Positions 33,725 to 44,143 of a stretch of DNA of 64,000 nt are shown in pieces. Both the position numbers and the translations under genes were made by a program. Source of the DNA: Gloeopeniophorella convolvens (lineage: Eukaryota; Basidiomycota; Agaricomycetes; Russulales); NCBI GenBank assembly GCA_022496205.1, contig WTXD01000002.1:1279677-1343676 (forward strand), in the 5' to 3' direction. The stretch's first letter is position 1. Each line of letters opens with the position of its first letter. The notes beneath the pieces were generated by a model. It was not told the origin of the DNA, searched no databases, and saw only the letters and a list, made by a program, of their open reading frames with translations.

Positions 33725-34985
33725 TGGATGACTTCCCGTAAGGTTTAGAGAATTCTAAACCGTTCTAAAAAGTCAGGAGCGCGTAACCGATCGTTTCCGT
33801 CCTCTAGATTCCAAACCGCAAGACATAGCGACGGGATTTGGAACGATTTGGATGAAATCTTAGATCCGGCACAGGCGGGAAAGATCCCCGAGCCCGGGCT
33901 TATCTTGCCCATGCTGCACATCAGCAAACTGGGGCGTACAAACAGCGATTTCAAGTCTCAGGTCAAGGAAGTGTTTTATACAGATGTTTGATTATGCAGA
34001 ATTGTTACAAAAATGAGTAGGCTTGAGCCCTGCACACACTGCTGATCTCAACATACCAACGTGCGCCAATGCACATCATGCCGCATGCCGCATGAACGTT
34101 TGAACCCGCGTCAGGTTGGGGACCCGATAGCAGAGGTAGGGGCCGGGACGCCATGTGCGCACGCAGGGTGCCTTCGACCCGTGGCTCCGCCTCGACACTG
34201 CTGGCGACACGGAGCTCGAGCTTGGCATGAGCACAGGTACGATGGGGCTCGCGCCTGCCATGGCGCAGCCGTGCATGCGTGCGCTGCTCACGGACCTGGC
34301 GGGCGCGTGCCCACTGCTGCACGCCAACGCGCCCGCTGACTTGCCTGCCCGAACGTGCAGGTGCGCGCGCGTGCACGGAGGTGCAGCTCACATATACCGC
34401 CCGCGCGTGCTGCAAGAGGCGCCGTTCTTGGAACCATTGGGACTAGGGCGCGCAATCGTGCTGGTGCTTGTCCGGGACACAGACAGGTGGTGGACGTGGC
34501 TGGGCGTGGGTGGTGAGAGTAAGGTGTATGTGTTCTCCGCACAGCGGAGGGCAAGGTCGGTCGGCTGAGAGGTGCCCGGTGCAGGGGGACGATGGGGGCT
34601 TGTTGCAGGGCGTTGGGGTGTGCAGGGCACACGCGCAGAAGAGCGACGACGCGTTCGTCGATGGGCGTCGAGGAGTGTGGTCCAGCATGACATGCAGAGG
34701 GTCGGTGCAGGTCGGTGCTCACTCACGCCGGACTTTGAAACTCGGGCAGCACGTGGTAGATCCGTCTCCAAATCGTTCCGTTTGGGGCGGTATTTCACAC
34801 TCCGACGACGACGAGCATCTGGAGGGAGGGGTCGGACCCTCCTTCCAAATCGTTGCTAAGAAAACATCTGGAATACCCAACGTTGACAACGACGCCAGGC
34901 CCCGATCGGACCGATCGTGGATACGAAGGTTTGGAACGGTTTAGAGCATTCTAAACCGTTCCAAATCCTTACGGGGAGTCATCCA
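33725..34985. mobile_element. Putative non-autonomous DNA element with terminal inverted repeats (1.26 kb)
   Basis: The left end TGGATGACTTCCCGTAAGG (33725-33743) is matched in inverted form at 34967-34985 with one mismatch. Just inside both ends are further palindromes: near the left end TTTAGAGAATTCTAAA, and near the right end a perfect hairpin, TTTGGAACGGTTTAG and its complement around ATT-rich bases (34930-34965). Variants of CCAAATCGTTCC recur at 33840-33850, 34770-34785 and 34840-34855. The interior (34130-34730) is very GC-rich with overlapping open frames of about 136 codons on both strands that do not resemble any transposase. No clear target-site duplication is seen. It may be a degenerate or sequence-capturing transposon. 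Confidence 0.6.
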
Positions 34986-34989
34986 CTTA

Positions 34990-35398
34990 CAGCAGATTGC
35001 TAAACGATAGACGGGCACGCGCAAAAACATGTAGAGTCGGAGTTTCGGGGACACCCGCCCGATGAGACGCCGTCAGTAATGATCACAAAGAGGGTAGCTC
35101 TGAAGTTGCCTCACTGATACCGGTGCTACCGCCAGATTTAGAGTCAGAAAGACCCTCTTGTAACATCTCGAGTACAAGCTTTTTGATCTCCTTCGATATG
35201 TGTGGGGGACCACTGCAGGGCTAGTAGGACAGGGGCACCGGAAGCGACCAGAATGAGCGCGAGCAGCCGGGAGCCGGATGAGGATGATCGATGATGTCAA
35301 TGAACGCGAGCACGGCCCAGTTGATTATGTACAGCCTCCTTCAGTGTCCGACTCTACACATTCTCGCGCGTGCCCGTCTATCGTTTAGCAATCTGCTG
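34990..35398. mobile_element. MITE, 409 bases, TA target duplication
   Basis: The ends are inverted copies: CAGCAGATTGCTAAACGATA plus GACGGGCACGCGC, 33 bases with no mismatch, then a further 20 or so bases with a few differences (ATGTAGAGTCGGA). A TA dinucleotide flanks both ends (34988-34989 and 35399-35400). The interior has no transposase; the open frames are short. This fits a Tc1/mariner-like miniature element mobilised in trans. Confidence 0.8.
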
Positions 35399-35634
35399 TA
35401 ACCCTATCACGTTGGGACTCCAGCTCGTGCGCACCAGCTGCATGGCGCCGCTTGCGTGCTTATGATCAACCGGGATCCTGGCCGCTAGCGTCACCGACCC
35501 GGCCCTCACGGCGTTACCCGGCTGCGGGTCTTGGAGGTCTTGGGAGCGGCGTCCCGGCCTCGTTTGTCGTTCTCTCCGCGTCTTCGCCCGAGTCCGTCCT
35601 CGCCGGTCTAGTACGTACTTGCACGACGACCCTC

Positions 35635-37557
35635 ATGCCTGCTAGGTCAACCCACTTCACTGGTTATGGTTGTTTGGTCTGTCTATGGGTACTTGTTGTA
35701 TCATTTCAGGTAGGGTCTTCCCACCACATCATCGTGGCCGCCCCTCACGCACACATTCGAACAGTATGGCTACCACATCTCCGCCTTAAACCAAATCCAA
35801 GCCGTCCTGACTTGCAGAAACTCTGCTCCCTTCTACTACTATGGCCTGCCTACATGTATCCCGATGTCGGACACGACTTTCTCTCTGGTCACTTCCGTGT
35901 TCACAGTGGGAGGCTTCCTTGGTAGTTCTACCTCCAGCATCGCCATGGACCGCTACGGGCGAAAGGCCGCTTCCCGACTCAGTGGGCTCTTGGTGGCAAT
36001 CGGGTCGGGCTTGATGGGCGTGGCGCCCACTACCACGCTTCTACTTTTCGGACGGTGATGATACCTTCTCCGACCTATAGTCCGTTTACTCATCAAATGC
36101 AGATTCCTCACCGGCTGTGGGGCAGGAGTCGGCTTATGCGCAGGACCTGTTTACCTTGCCGAAATATCACCTTCTGAAATCAGGGGCAGCGTTGGTATGC
36201 ATGTCATCCCTCATCTATACGATACCCTTCATCGCCGCGAATAGGTGTTTTAACCCAGTTTGCTATTGTCACTGGCATCATGATTACCCAATTACTCGGG
36301 CTGAGCATGGCGACCCCAACCTTATGGAGGCTTGTCCTACTTTTCTCTTCTTCAATATCCGTCATTCAACTTTGCATGAGCCACTTCATTGTCGAGAGTC
36401 CGGCGTGGCTGAAACAGCAGGGCAACCTAGAGGAGCTACATGGCACACAATCGCGTCTATTCAAACGTACAGGTACATATGTTCCATTCTCCACCCTTCC
36501 CCTGCCCTCATCGTCCTCGCGCTTAGGTCCTTCCGACAGCGTCGAGGACCCTTTACTGGACGAAACAAGTGACCCAGTTCAAAGTGAGAGCGAGGGCGAA
36601 CAACAAGCAGTCAAATCGACGCCCGTCTCTATACACAACCTTATTCAGAGCCCTGAATTCCGCCGCCCTCTTGTGATTGTGTCTTCTGCGATGGTTGCTC
36701 AACAATTGTCAGGTAGGACACAAGCGCTTCTTGTTCTCTTCTCTCGCTAACGGACATGCAATTCTAGGAATCAATGCAGGTAGGCGACGGAGCTACTTCG
36801 CAACTGGAGCTCTCAACTCGAACTTATACCCATTACAGTGCTATATTACAGCAACAATATTCTCTCCCGCGTCCTGTCTGATGCCGGGCCTTATATCTCT
36901 CTCGGAATCACGATCGTCAATACTATTATGACGTTCCCTCCTATCTTCCTAATAGAGGTAGACATCCATCAAGGTATTCTTGTACACTGATAAGACGGGT
37001 ACACCAGAGAGTGGGCCGGAGAGTTCTACTCCTAATATCGATCGGAGGGGCGTTACTATCCCTCGTCATAGTCGGTCATGGCTTGGACTCAGGAATGATG
37101 ACTACCTCAAGCATTTCCATCTTGACTTTCGTGATGTAAATCGGTTCTTTCTTGACACAAACTCGTTGATAACTCGCATGCTCAGGTCATTCGCAATTGG
37201 GCTTGGGCCCATCCCTTTTATTATTATATCAGAAGTTTCTCCACCCCGGGTATGTCTCGCCACGTCTTACCATGCACACTCCAGCTGAAAGACGATCCAT
37301 GATCGTGCAGGCCGTTTCTGCGCTGTCCTCAGTAGCGCTTTCTCTGAACTGTAAGATTCATCTCAGCGCCGATCCCCTGCCTGCCACGTTCAACTGCGTA
37401 TACAGGGATGGCAAACTTTCTTGTTGGCCTTGTCTTCCTCCCACTGCGTAACATGCTCTCAGGAGGTGATCCGACGAAAGAAGGCAGAGTCTTTTTTGTC
37501 TTCGCAGGGTTGCTGCTCCTATGCTCTTCGATTCTTTTCCGGAGCTATCGTCAGTGA
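35635..37557 (+). CDS. Sugar transporter of the major facilitator superfamily
   Basis: Twelve-helix MFS porter of the sugar-transporter family, resembling the yeast Vps73/YBR241C group in order of motifs. The first helix, CLVCLWVLVVSFQ, splices to YGYHISALNQIQAVLTC. Then FSLVTSVFTVGGFLGSS, the loop motif DRYGRKAASR, GCGAGVGLCAGPVYLAEISP, VGVLTQFAIVTGIMITQLLG and PAWLKQQGNLEE. The central QQLSGINAVLYYSNNILSRV appears only when a 12-base exon (36768-36779) is included. RVGRRVLLLISIGGALL and FAIGLGPIPFIIISEVSPPR follow, and the end is SILFRSYRQ with TGA at 37555-37557. About ten short introns; all joins keep frame, so the gene looks intact. The ATG at 35635 is the best nearby start, but an additional 5' exon cannot be excluded. 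A MITE ends about 235 bases upstream. Confidence 0.85.
36768..36779 (+). other. 12-nt microexon in the sugar transporter gene
   Basis: The exon GAATCAATGCAG lies between a 55-base intron (36713-36767) and a 59-base intron (36780-36838), both GT...AG. It supplies the residues INA of the conserved QQLSGINAVLYYS motif in transmembrane helix 7. Confidence 0.8.
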
Positions 37558-38109
37558 GTGTATGTCTCCTCATCCACGTGCGGAGTTTGCCGCCGCCGGG
37601 TCAGCAAGATGGGTAGTGGTGCCAACATCAGGGCGGATGTTCACTGGCCCATCGCCGGGACTGGAATCAGTGCATGGAAGATCCATGTATCAGACAAATG
37701 TTCACGTTGATATTATCGCCTTGCCGTGGTATTCACGAGTATAGTAGGGCGGTCTATTGGGAGGCGCTTGGGCGTCGATATTGAAGGCGCGCTGTGCGCA
37801 TGGTTACTTCCGACCCGCCACTGGCAGCTCAGTGGATCACCATTTTGGAGTCTTGACCGGTGCCAGGTTGTGTCCTGTTGCGTCAGATTAGGCCGGGTTG
37901 TGCCAGATGCCCACTGGTGCCCATTTTAAGTCCCCGGTCCGTGGCGGTCCGCCTGCGACCCGTGCCGCGTGGCGACCCCACGGCGATGCTGCTGAAAACG
38001 GTTGACCGGTCCTTCCGGCGTTGTCCTGTACCAAGCACGCATCGTAGTGAGCCGTATTAATCAGACACCGCCTGCCTCCACTAAACCTCTCAAGCACTAC
38101 TTGCAAGTA
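37558..38109. other. Gap between the transporter and the PITH gene
   Basis: About 550 bases between two plus-strand genes. The middle (37770-38000) is GC-rich and has only short frames. No repeat or RNA gene is recognised; it should hold the promoter of the PITH gene. Confidence 0.4.
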
Positions 38110-38863
38110 ATGAGTACATCACGTCCCGAGGTAGGCGGTGTCACACCGATAATTTGACATAGAAAAGCCCCGATAACCCGCCCGTAATCAATCTAGCCAT
38201 CCTTGCTCGAGCATCTGGATCTGTCCCAGTTAAATTGTCTCAACGAAATCGCAGACCACAATCTCAAGGGACTACTAGCCAAGAAGGCTAGGAACACAGC
38301 GGATGACTATCTCTTGAGCGATACAGACGAGCAATTGCTTTTGAATATCCATGTGTGTACTTCGTACAAGTTTAGGCCCACTCCCGCTTACAGTACCCCA
38401 GTTCAATCAGAGTGTGCGGGTAAGAAGCATTGTGTTGCATACGTCTGAGTCACAGAAGGGGCCAAAATCAATCAAGCTTCTCGTAAACCGCCCTGCTCTG
38501 GGTTTTGAAGACGTTGAGAACGCCGAGGAGCCAGAAGCGGCCCAAGTGCTGGAGATCCCTGAAGATGCAGTGAGGGAAGGTCGGCCGATTGCCCTGCGCT
38601 TTGTTCGGTTCCAAACAGTGAACAGTCTTCATGTGAGCACATTGATCCATGGGCCGCACGCGAAGTTTGAGTCGGTCACAGATCTTTGTGAACTCGAACC
38701 ACGGGGGTGAAGACGCAACCCGTATTGACGCAATAGATGTGTTCGGATTTCCAAGCGGGTACGTCCCACGAAGGGAACCTTGCATTCGGGTCGCTGATCA
38801 AACCGGGCGATTCGCAGCACCGGAAAAGATTGGAGCGAATTGAAGAAGCAGGCTGATGAGTGA
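38110..38863 (+). CDS. PITH-domain protein
   Basis: Small stand-alone PITH domain protein (proteasome-interacting thioredoxin-like C-terminal domain, formerly DUF1000), related to the C-terminal half of human TXNL1 and to PITHD1. The first exon encodes MSTSRPE and splices to PSLLEHLDLSQLNCLNEIAD. Next come DDYLLSDTDEQLLLNIH, FNQSVRVRSIVLHTS, GPKSIKLLVNRPALGFEDVE, ALRFVRFQTVNSLH, IFVNSNHGGEDATRIDAIDV and, after a last intron, GTGKDWSELKKQADE with TGA at 38861-38863. About four introns and about 190 residues. It lacks a thioredoxin domain, as usual for this subfamily. The likely role, binding to the 26S proteasome, is known for relatives and inferred here. Confidence 0.9.
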
Positions 38864-39047
38864 CCGGAATACAGTGTCGTTATTATGTAATATTTCCGCT
38901 GGCAAGCGGGAGTCGCGCGACGTTCAGCGATTGATATTGAGCTTGTGTGCCTGATACCGTATTGCAACGGAGCCCATCCTGGCGAGACTGACAGGTCGCC
39001 ATTGTCGGCAGTGAACAGCTCCTCGTATTTGGACCAGAACCTCATCA

Positions 39048-42000
39048 ATGGACGCATCTAACAGCAAAGAGCTTGACGCTTTCCTGGCGTTCTTCACCAC
39101 CTTTGGCCTCCATCGCTCCATCACCTCTGCCGCAGATTTGAGTGATGGGGCTGGTCTCTTTGAGATTCTCTCCACGATGTGCGATGTCGTACCAATATTG
39201 TATTCAAAGCTTACGCTGTGACCTCCTCAGAGACGCCCAGTATTTCCCCCAGCCATCCCGTGCGGCACAACAGCCCTCCGACAACTGGGTCTTGCGTTTC
39301 AATGCGGTGAAGCGTGTATATCGGCTTATGACCCAATATTTCTCTGATGCCCTTGGCCAACCAACCGATACTCTAGAAGTTCCGGACCTACAAGCAGTGG
39401 CGAAAGATTACAGTATTCCGTCTATTCTAATGATGTGTCGCCTTACCCTTGCTATCGCCGTCCAGTGCGACAAGAACAAAGAATTTATAGACAAAATACA
39501 AGGTCTAAGCGAAGTGGACCAGCATTATCTCATGAAGGCTATTGAACAGGTGCCCATGAAAGCCTTCGCAGCCACTGTTTCCTAACGTCGGCTGCACCCA
39601 GGTCATGGCCAGGGTAGGTCGGGCTTCAGGAGATCGTGTTCTTGGCGAGCGGAGCAGGACCGAGTGGGTCTAAAGCTTGCTTTCGCCATTCAAATCAGTG
39701 TGGCTCATTTTCTGAACAGAGACGATCACTACTACCAACTTCAGTCGGAGCGGAGTAGAATTCTGTCCGAGAAAGAAGCCCTCGAGAAGGCGCATCAGGC
39801 GCTCCTTGAGGAGCACCGTGTGCTCCAAACACACCTAGATGACGCCGTATCCGAAAAGGACGATGCGCTGGCCCGCATCCGCGACGTGCTGCAGCATGCT
39901 GACGATCGAAGGAGCGACAAAGCAGATCAAATCATGAAGGCAGAAATCGACAGATTGCGCGCAGAACTGTACGTTCAGTTCCCGTTTGATAGACCATGTA
40001 CCGCACTACTTTCCCAGACAGAAGAGCGAGGAGAATCTAGCTGCTGCCGAGTCCGAGTTCGAGAAGCAGACTGGCGTGGTGGCTGAATTGACACACCGCG
40101 TGGATGAGCTACAAGGCTATGCTGACGAAGCTGCTCGTCTCAAGGACCAAGTTGACGAGTAAGCGTCGATCGATGGGGCTCGGTAAAGCTTGAACATTGA
40201 CGTGGTCCAGGCTCCGTCATGCGTCTGATCGACTCGCCAAAACGGAGAACGTGATGGAGAAATACAAGAAGAAACTGCAGGAGGGTGCTGACCTCCGTCA
40301 ACATGTGAAGGCACGTCTTCCTCGAAGTCGTGAATTGCTTCAGGATTACTAACTCCATTCAGTCACTAGAAAAACAAAACGCAGACTTAGTGGACAAGAA
40401 CGCGTCCTTAGAGGAGGAATATCGTAAGGTGGCCGCTTTCAAGCCGCTCATGGAATCGTACAAGAGTCAGATTGCCGAGTTGGAGTCCAAGGCTGTTTCA
40501 CGGAGCAAAGCATATGAAACAATCCTCTTTGAATCAGAACAGACGAAGACCAAACTGCGGATTGTCGAAGAGGAGCGCGCTAAAGACTCGGAAGCGCTGG
40601 AACTGTATCAAGAGCGAGTTCGTGAATTGGAACTGTCTTCTCATCGCCCTGTCACGTCAGATCAGCCCAAACCAAAGCCTAATCAAGAAGACACAGACCC
40701 AAGCGACCCTGCCCAGGAGGATGAAGGGGAGGAGGATTTCTCCAACAGGCTCGGCGGAGAATTGGATGACGCGCTCACCGGAACCACGATGACAGATCTG
40801 AAGCTTCAAGTTCGAAGGCTAAAGCGTGAGCTAGAGGACTTGAAGACGAACCAGCTAGACTCGAGTCGGGTTTTGGTTCTTGAGAACCTTTTGGACGACG
40901 CGACCCGCATGAAGGCTCGATACGAGGCAGATTATCTAGCCGCCCACCGCGAAAAGCTTATTTTGCAGAACGATTTAGAGGAGATTCGCAGCGGCAAGAC
41001 TCTGGGCGATGGGTGAGCTAGTGTCTCGTTTTGGTTCTGACTTTCCTCATAGTCGCGATTACCAGGCCTGAAGCTGCGATTGCCCTTCGACAGCGTCTCA
41101 ACGAGTCGGTGGACGAGCTTGACAAGCTAAAGAAAGAGCACACGGAGTTGGAAGTCCAGCACCAGGCTATGTCCAAGGAACTCACTGTTGTGAGATCTGA
41201 TCGTCCGTCTTACTTTACGCCTGCTGTGCCATCACTGACCGAGCTGGACTGTAGTGACACTAGTCAACAGAGATCAACTGGATATATTGGCTTCTCTGCG
41301 AGAATCTGTCAACGACGATAAGATTGCCTTGGAAGAGGAGGTCGGGCGACTGCGGCAGCAATTACGGGAAGCTGGAGAGAAGAACAAGATGCAGCTCGAG
41401 CAGATCAATGGATTACTACTGGAGAAGGTTAATCTCCAAAGCGAAGGCATTGGTCAACGAGAGAAAATGCTGCAACGGGAGCGGGATTTCGGGTACGCTT
41501 GTCCGCACTTGAGGGGCGAAGCACGTAACCTACAATGTCACCTTACAGCGACTTGCGCGCCTCGATGTCGGGAAAGGGTGTTCCAGAAGAGGTCAAGTCT
41601 CGCGTATTGGGCCTACACGAAGACAACGTGCAGCTCAAAGAACAGTTGAGGACAGTGCAAGACAAGCTCAACAAAGCCCGCGCAGTACGAGTCTTTCTTT
41701 ATTCACGGTGGTTTGTTCATCGACGTCCTTCAGTTCATCAAGTCGCAAGACAAGCTTTTCAAGGAGGAGCAGGTAAAGCTGCAGGGGCTTTCGCCATCTG
41801 TGAGCTCGCCTGTAATCCCTTGTACTGCATGACTGACGGCGACACAGGACATAGACGGAGTAGATGATAAGTCGCAAGTGCGAATCCTAACCGACGAATT
41901 GAGTCGTTATCGGGCAAGTTCGCCTGTGGACGTTGATTCTTCTTTGTCTGACTGTCGTTCAGCGTTTACTTTATGAAGCACACCGGCGGTATAGGAAGGA

Positions 42001-42318
42001 GCAAGAGTTGCTTCTTAGCGCCCTTCACATCCAAGGCATGCGCTCAGCGCGGGACCCGTTGGGAAGGTTGCATCAGCAGAGACGTGCAACACCCACGAGT
42101 TGGTTGGGCCAGCAACGGCAAAACGTAAGCAACGTAATGCGAGTTCAGTCAGCATCTGATTATATATCCTGTTCGATAGCTAAGCCCCTTGCTCCAACGA
42201 TGAGCATGACGGGTGTTTCCCTCGCGGTAGCGTGTGCAATAAGCTCTTTCAGACTTCCAACACCCTCATTGAACCGGCGATTCCAATCACCAAGACTGTA
42301 GTGCAGAGCGCCTCATGA
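39048..42318 (+). CDS. hookA: Hook family dynein-cargo adaptor
   Basis: Adaptor linking dynein-dynactin to early endosomes (HookA of Aspergillus, Hok1 of Ustilago). The start at 39048 gives MDASNSKELDAFLAFFTTFG, the N-terminal calponin-like Hook domain, which continues through LSDGAGLFEILS, DNWVLRFNAVKRVYRLMTQY, CRLTLAIAVQCDKNKEFIDK and IQGLSEVDQHYLMKAIEQV. The rest is a long coiled coil in several exons, including LESKAVSRSKAYETILFESE, MTDLKLQVRRLKRELEDLKT and RSRVLGLHEDNVQLKEQL-like segments. The C-terminal part ends with RRLLYEAHRRYRKEQELLLS and, after a last intron, PITKTVVQSAS with TGA at 42316-42318. About ten introns; about 750 residues. It converges on CDC50. Confidence 0.92.
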
Positions 42319-42566
42319 GCGTAGATTAGCGCCTGACGGGAGGCCGCGTATCTTGCAATGTCCATGTCATCTTTTGACATTTCACTTTCTTTCGCGAGTC
42401 TGTCACATGCTGCCAGATTCGTTTGCTGAATGTCGACCAAGCAAATTGAACGTTATACTAAAATGAGTCCACGTTATACAATACCAACATGATAGCAAGT
42501 TAGAATACAAGGAAAACCGCAGTGTATCATATATCATACTGTGAGGCAAGCACACTACCTCATGGT

Positions 42567-43984
42567 TCACTGGTTCCACGACAGCAGGGACATGTCCCCA
42601 AGGCGCCTTGGTTTCATGACATGGCGAACAGTTCCTGCGATGGAAAGGGCCACGAACAATGCGGCGGTTGCAACGTATGCCCACCCAAGGAAGGGATTCT
42701 TCCCGCCCATCCACGATACGGTGGAAATAACGATGGACTTAGTGCCGGAGTATGTTCGGACGGGGTAGTCTGCAACAAGTAGCAAGTAAAAACCAAACTA
42801 GTTGAGAATTGAGCATTGACTTACTCAAGTCTATAGTGATCTCATAGCGCCCCTGAAGAAGCTCATCGTGGTCGTTGCGACCATACAACTTCGTGAAAGT
42901 CGGGAGGCCTGCGGTACGCATCCAATTCTGGAAATGCTCATCCGTGTGGAAGTCCGGGGGTGGGTCGTCCTTTGTGTAGTTGTTCGGGAATCTCTTAGCC
43001 CAGTTCGGGGGAGGGATGATCTCGGATATATTATAGGCAAGTTTCTGGCCATATTTCTTCGCTTCGCCTGGCCAGGCGATGTCGTTCTCAGAGAAATTGT
43101 ATGTTGAAGACGTGCCGGAGGGAGGATTCAACAATGTCAGGTTGCTGAATGTGTCTTGTCTCAAAGTCAGACGAAGGTACGCGTATACGTGCACCATTGG
43201 CTCACCGTTGAAGATCGAATTGGCAATCAAACCGCAAGGGTAATAGACTTTGTCGTCGACGTGTGCGAGAGGTTTGCAGTTTCCACCTTTGAGATCGCTG
43301 ACTGTGCGATGATCTCCCTTCAGCTGATTGGCATCAAAGCTTTGGACATAGCGACGGTGATTTTGGAAAAAGTTAGTCAGCTTGTAGTACAGCAACACCG
43401 TGGGGGGATGTTGAACGGAATGTCGAACTGGACAATGCATTGAGGGGTCACATCGTTGACGAATGCGTATTGGGGTGGTGAGAACGGGGCGTCGGACTTT
43501 GAGGATCGGAGCCGGTAGTTGTAGTGCGGCACAGTGGAAAGGTTACTCTCGGCCGCCTCCCGACTTGCTGCCGGAGTGAGCTGATCGCAATCCGTATAGT
43601 TTATCGTGATTTCAGTAACCTGAATTCGCAGCAGTCAGAAAGAATGCAGTATTTCGCAGGACTGAGAAGGGCAAAGACCTTGTTGCTGCCTATGACGAGG
43701 AGGGCGCCTATTGGAGCGAAGATGATTCCAATGATGAGAAGGGTCGGAAGGACAGTCTTGGGGGTCAAGATGGGCTGCCAGGCCTTCAATCGTTGTTGCT
43801 TGAAGGCGGTATCTAAGTGAGTTGGGAGAAGATGAGCATATTGGTGGTGAGGGAAGAACTCGGTCATATTGATGAAGGCATACGCACTCGCAGGCCGCTT
43901 CCAACTACCTTTGTCTTTCTTGGGCTCACCATCAGGAGTATTTGCGTCTGGCTGGGAGCTCTTGGAACGGCGGAAAAGAGCCAT
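42567..43984 (-). CDS. CDC50: Cdc50/Lem3 family subunit of P4-ATPase lipid flippases
   Basis: Accessory subunit needed for folding, export and activity of P4-ATPase aminophospholipid flippases in Golgi, endosome and plasma membranes. The start at 43984 gives [20 protein letters not shown]. After an intron come [20 protein letters not shown] and a first membrane helix, [20 protein letters not shown]. The ectodomain carries [58 protein letters not shown] and [20 protein letters not shown]. The second helix is [20 protein letters not shown], and the cytosolic end is [11 protein letters not shown]. Conserved Cys and glycosylation-type sites (NYT, NFS) are present. About 390 residues with five or so introns. 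Confidence 0.93.
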
Positions 43985-44143
43985 GGTGGTGGGAGAAGAG
44001 GAACGTCGGAGGAGGACACGGTACTGCGCGATGTGCGGTGCTGACCGGAACGCTCGCCGCGGGTCGGATGCACACAGCTTCTTATTATATAATCAACACT
44101 CGGACTCTGGACTCTACATTGCGGCATCCATACGATACGTGAC

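Noticed and set aside
34005..34944. Overlapping frames of 136-158 codons on both strands inside the inverted-repeat element.
   Set aside because: Composition is that of GC-rich random frames, and there are no transposase motifs such as DDE/D.
35440..37557. The sugar transporter looked fragmented into several genes.
   Set aside because: Joining the pieces at GT...AG sites gives one continuous twelve-helix transporter with all family motifs.
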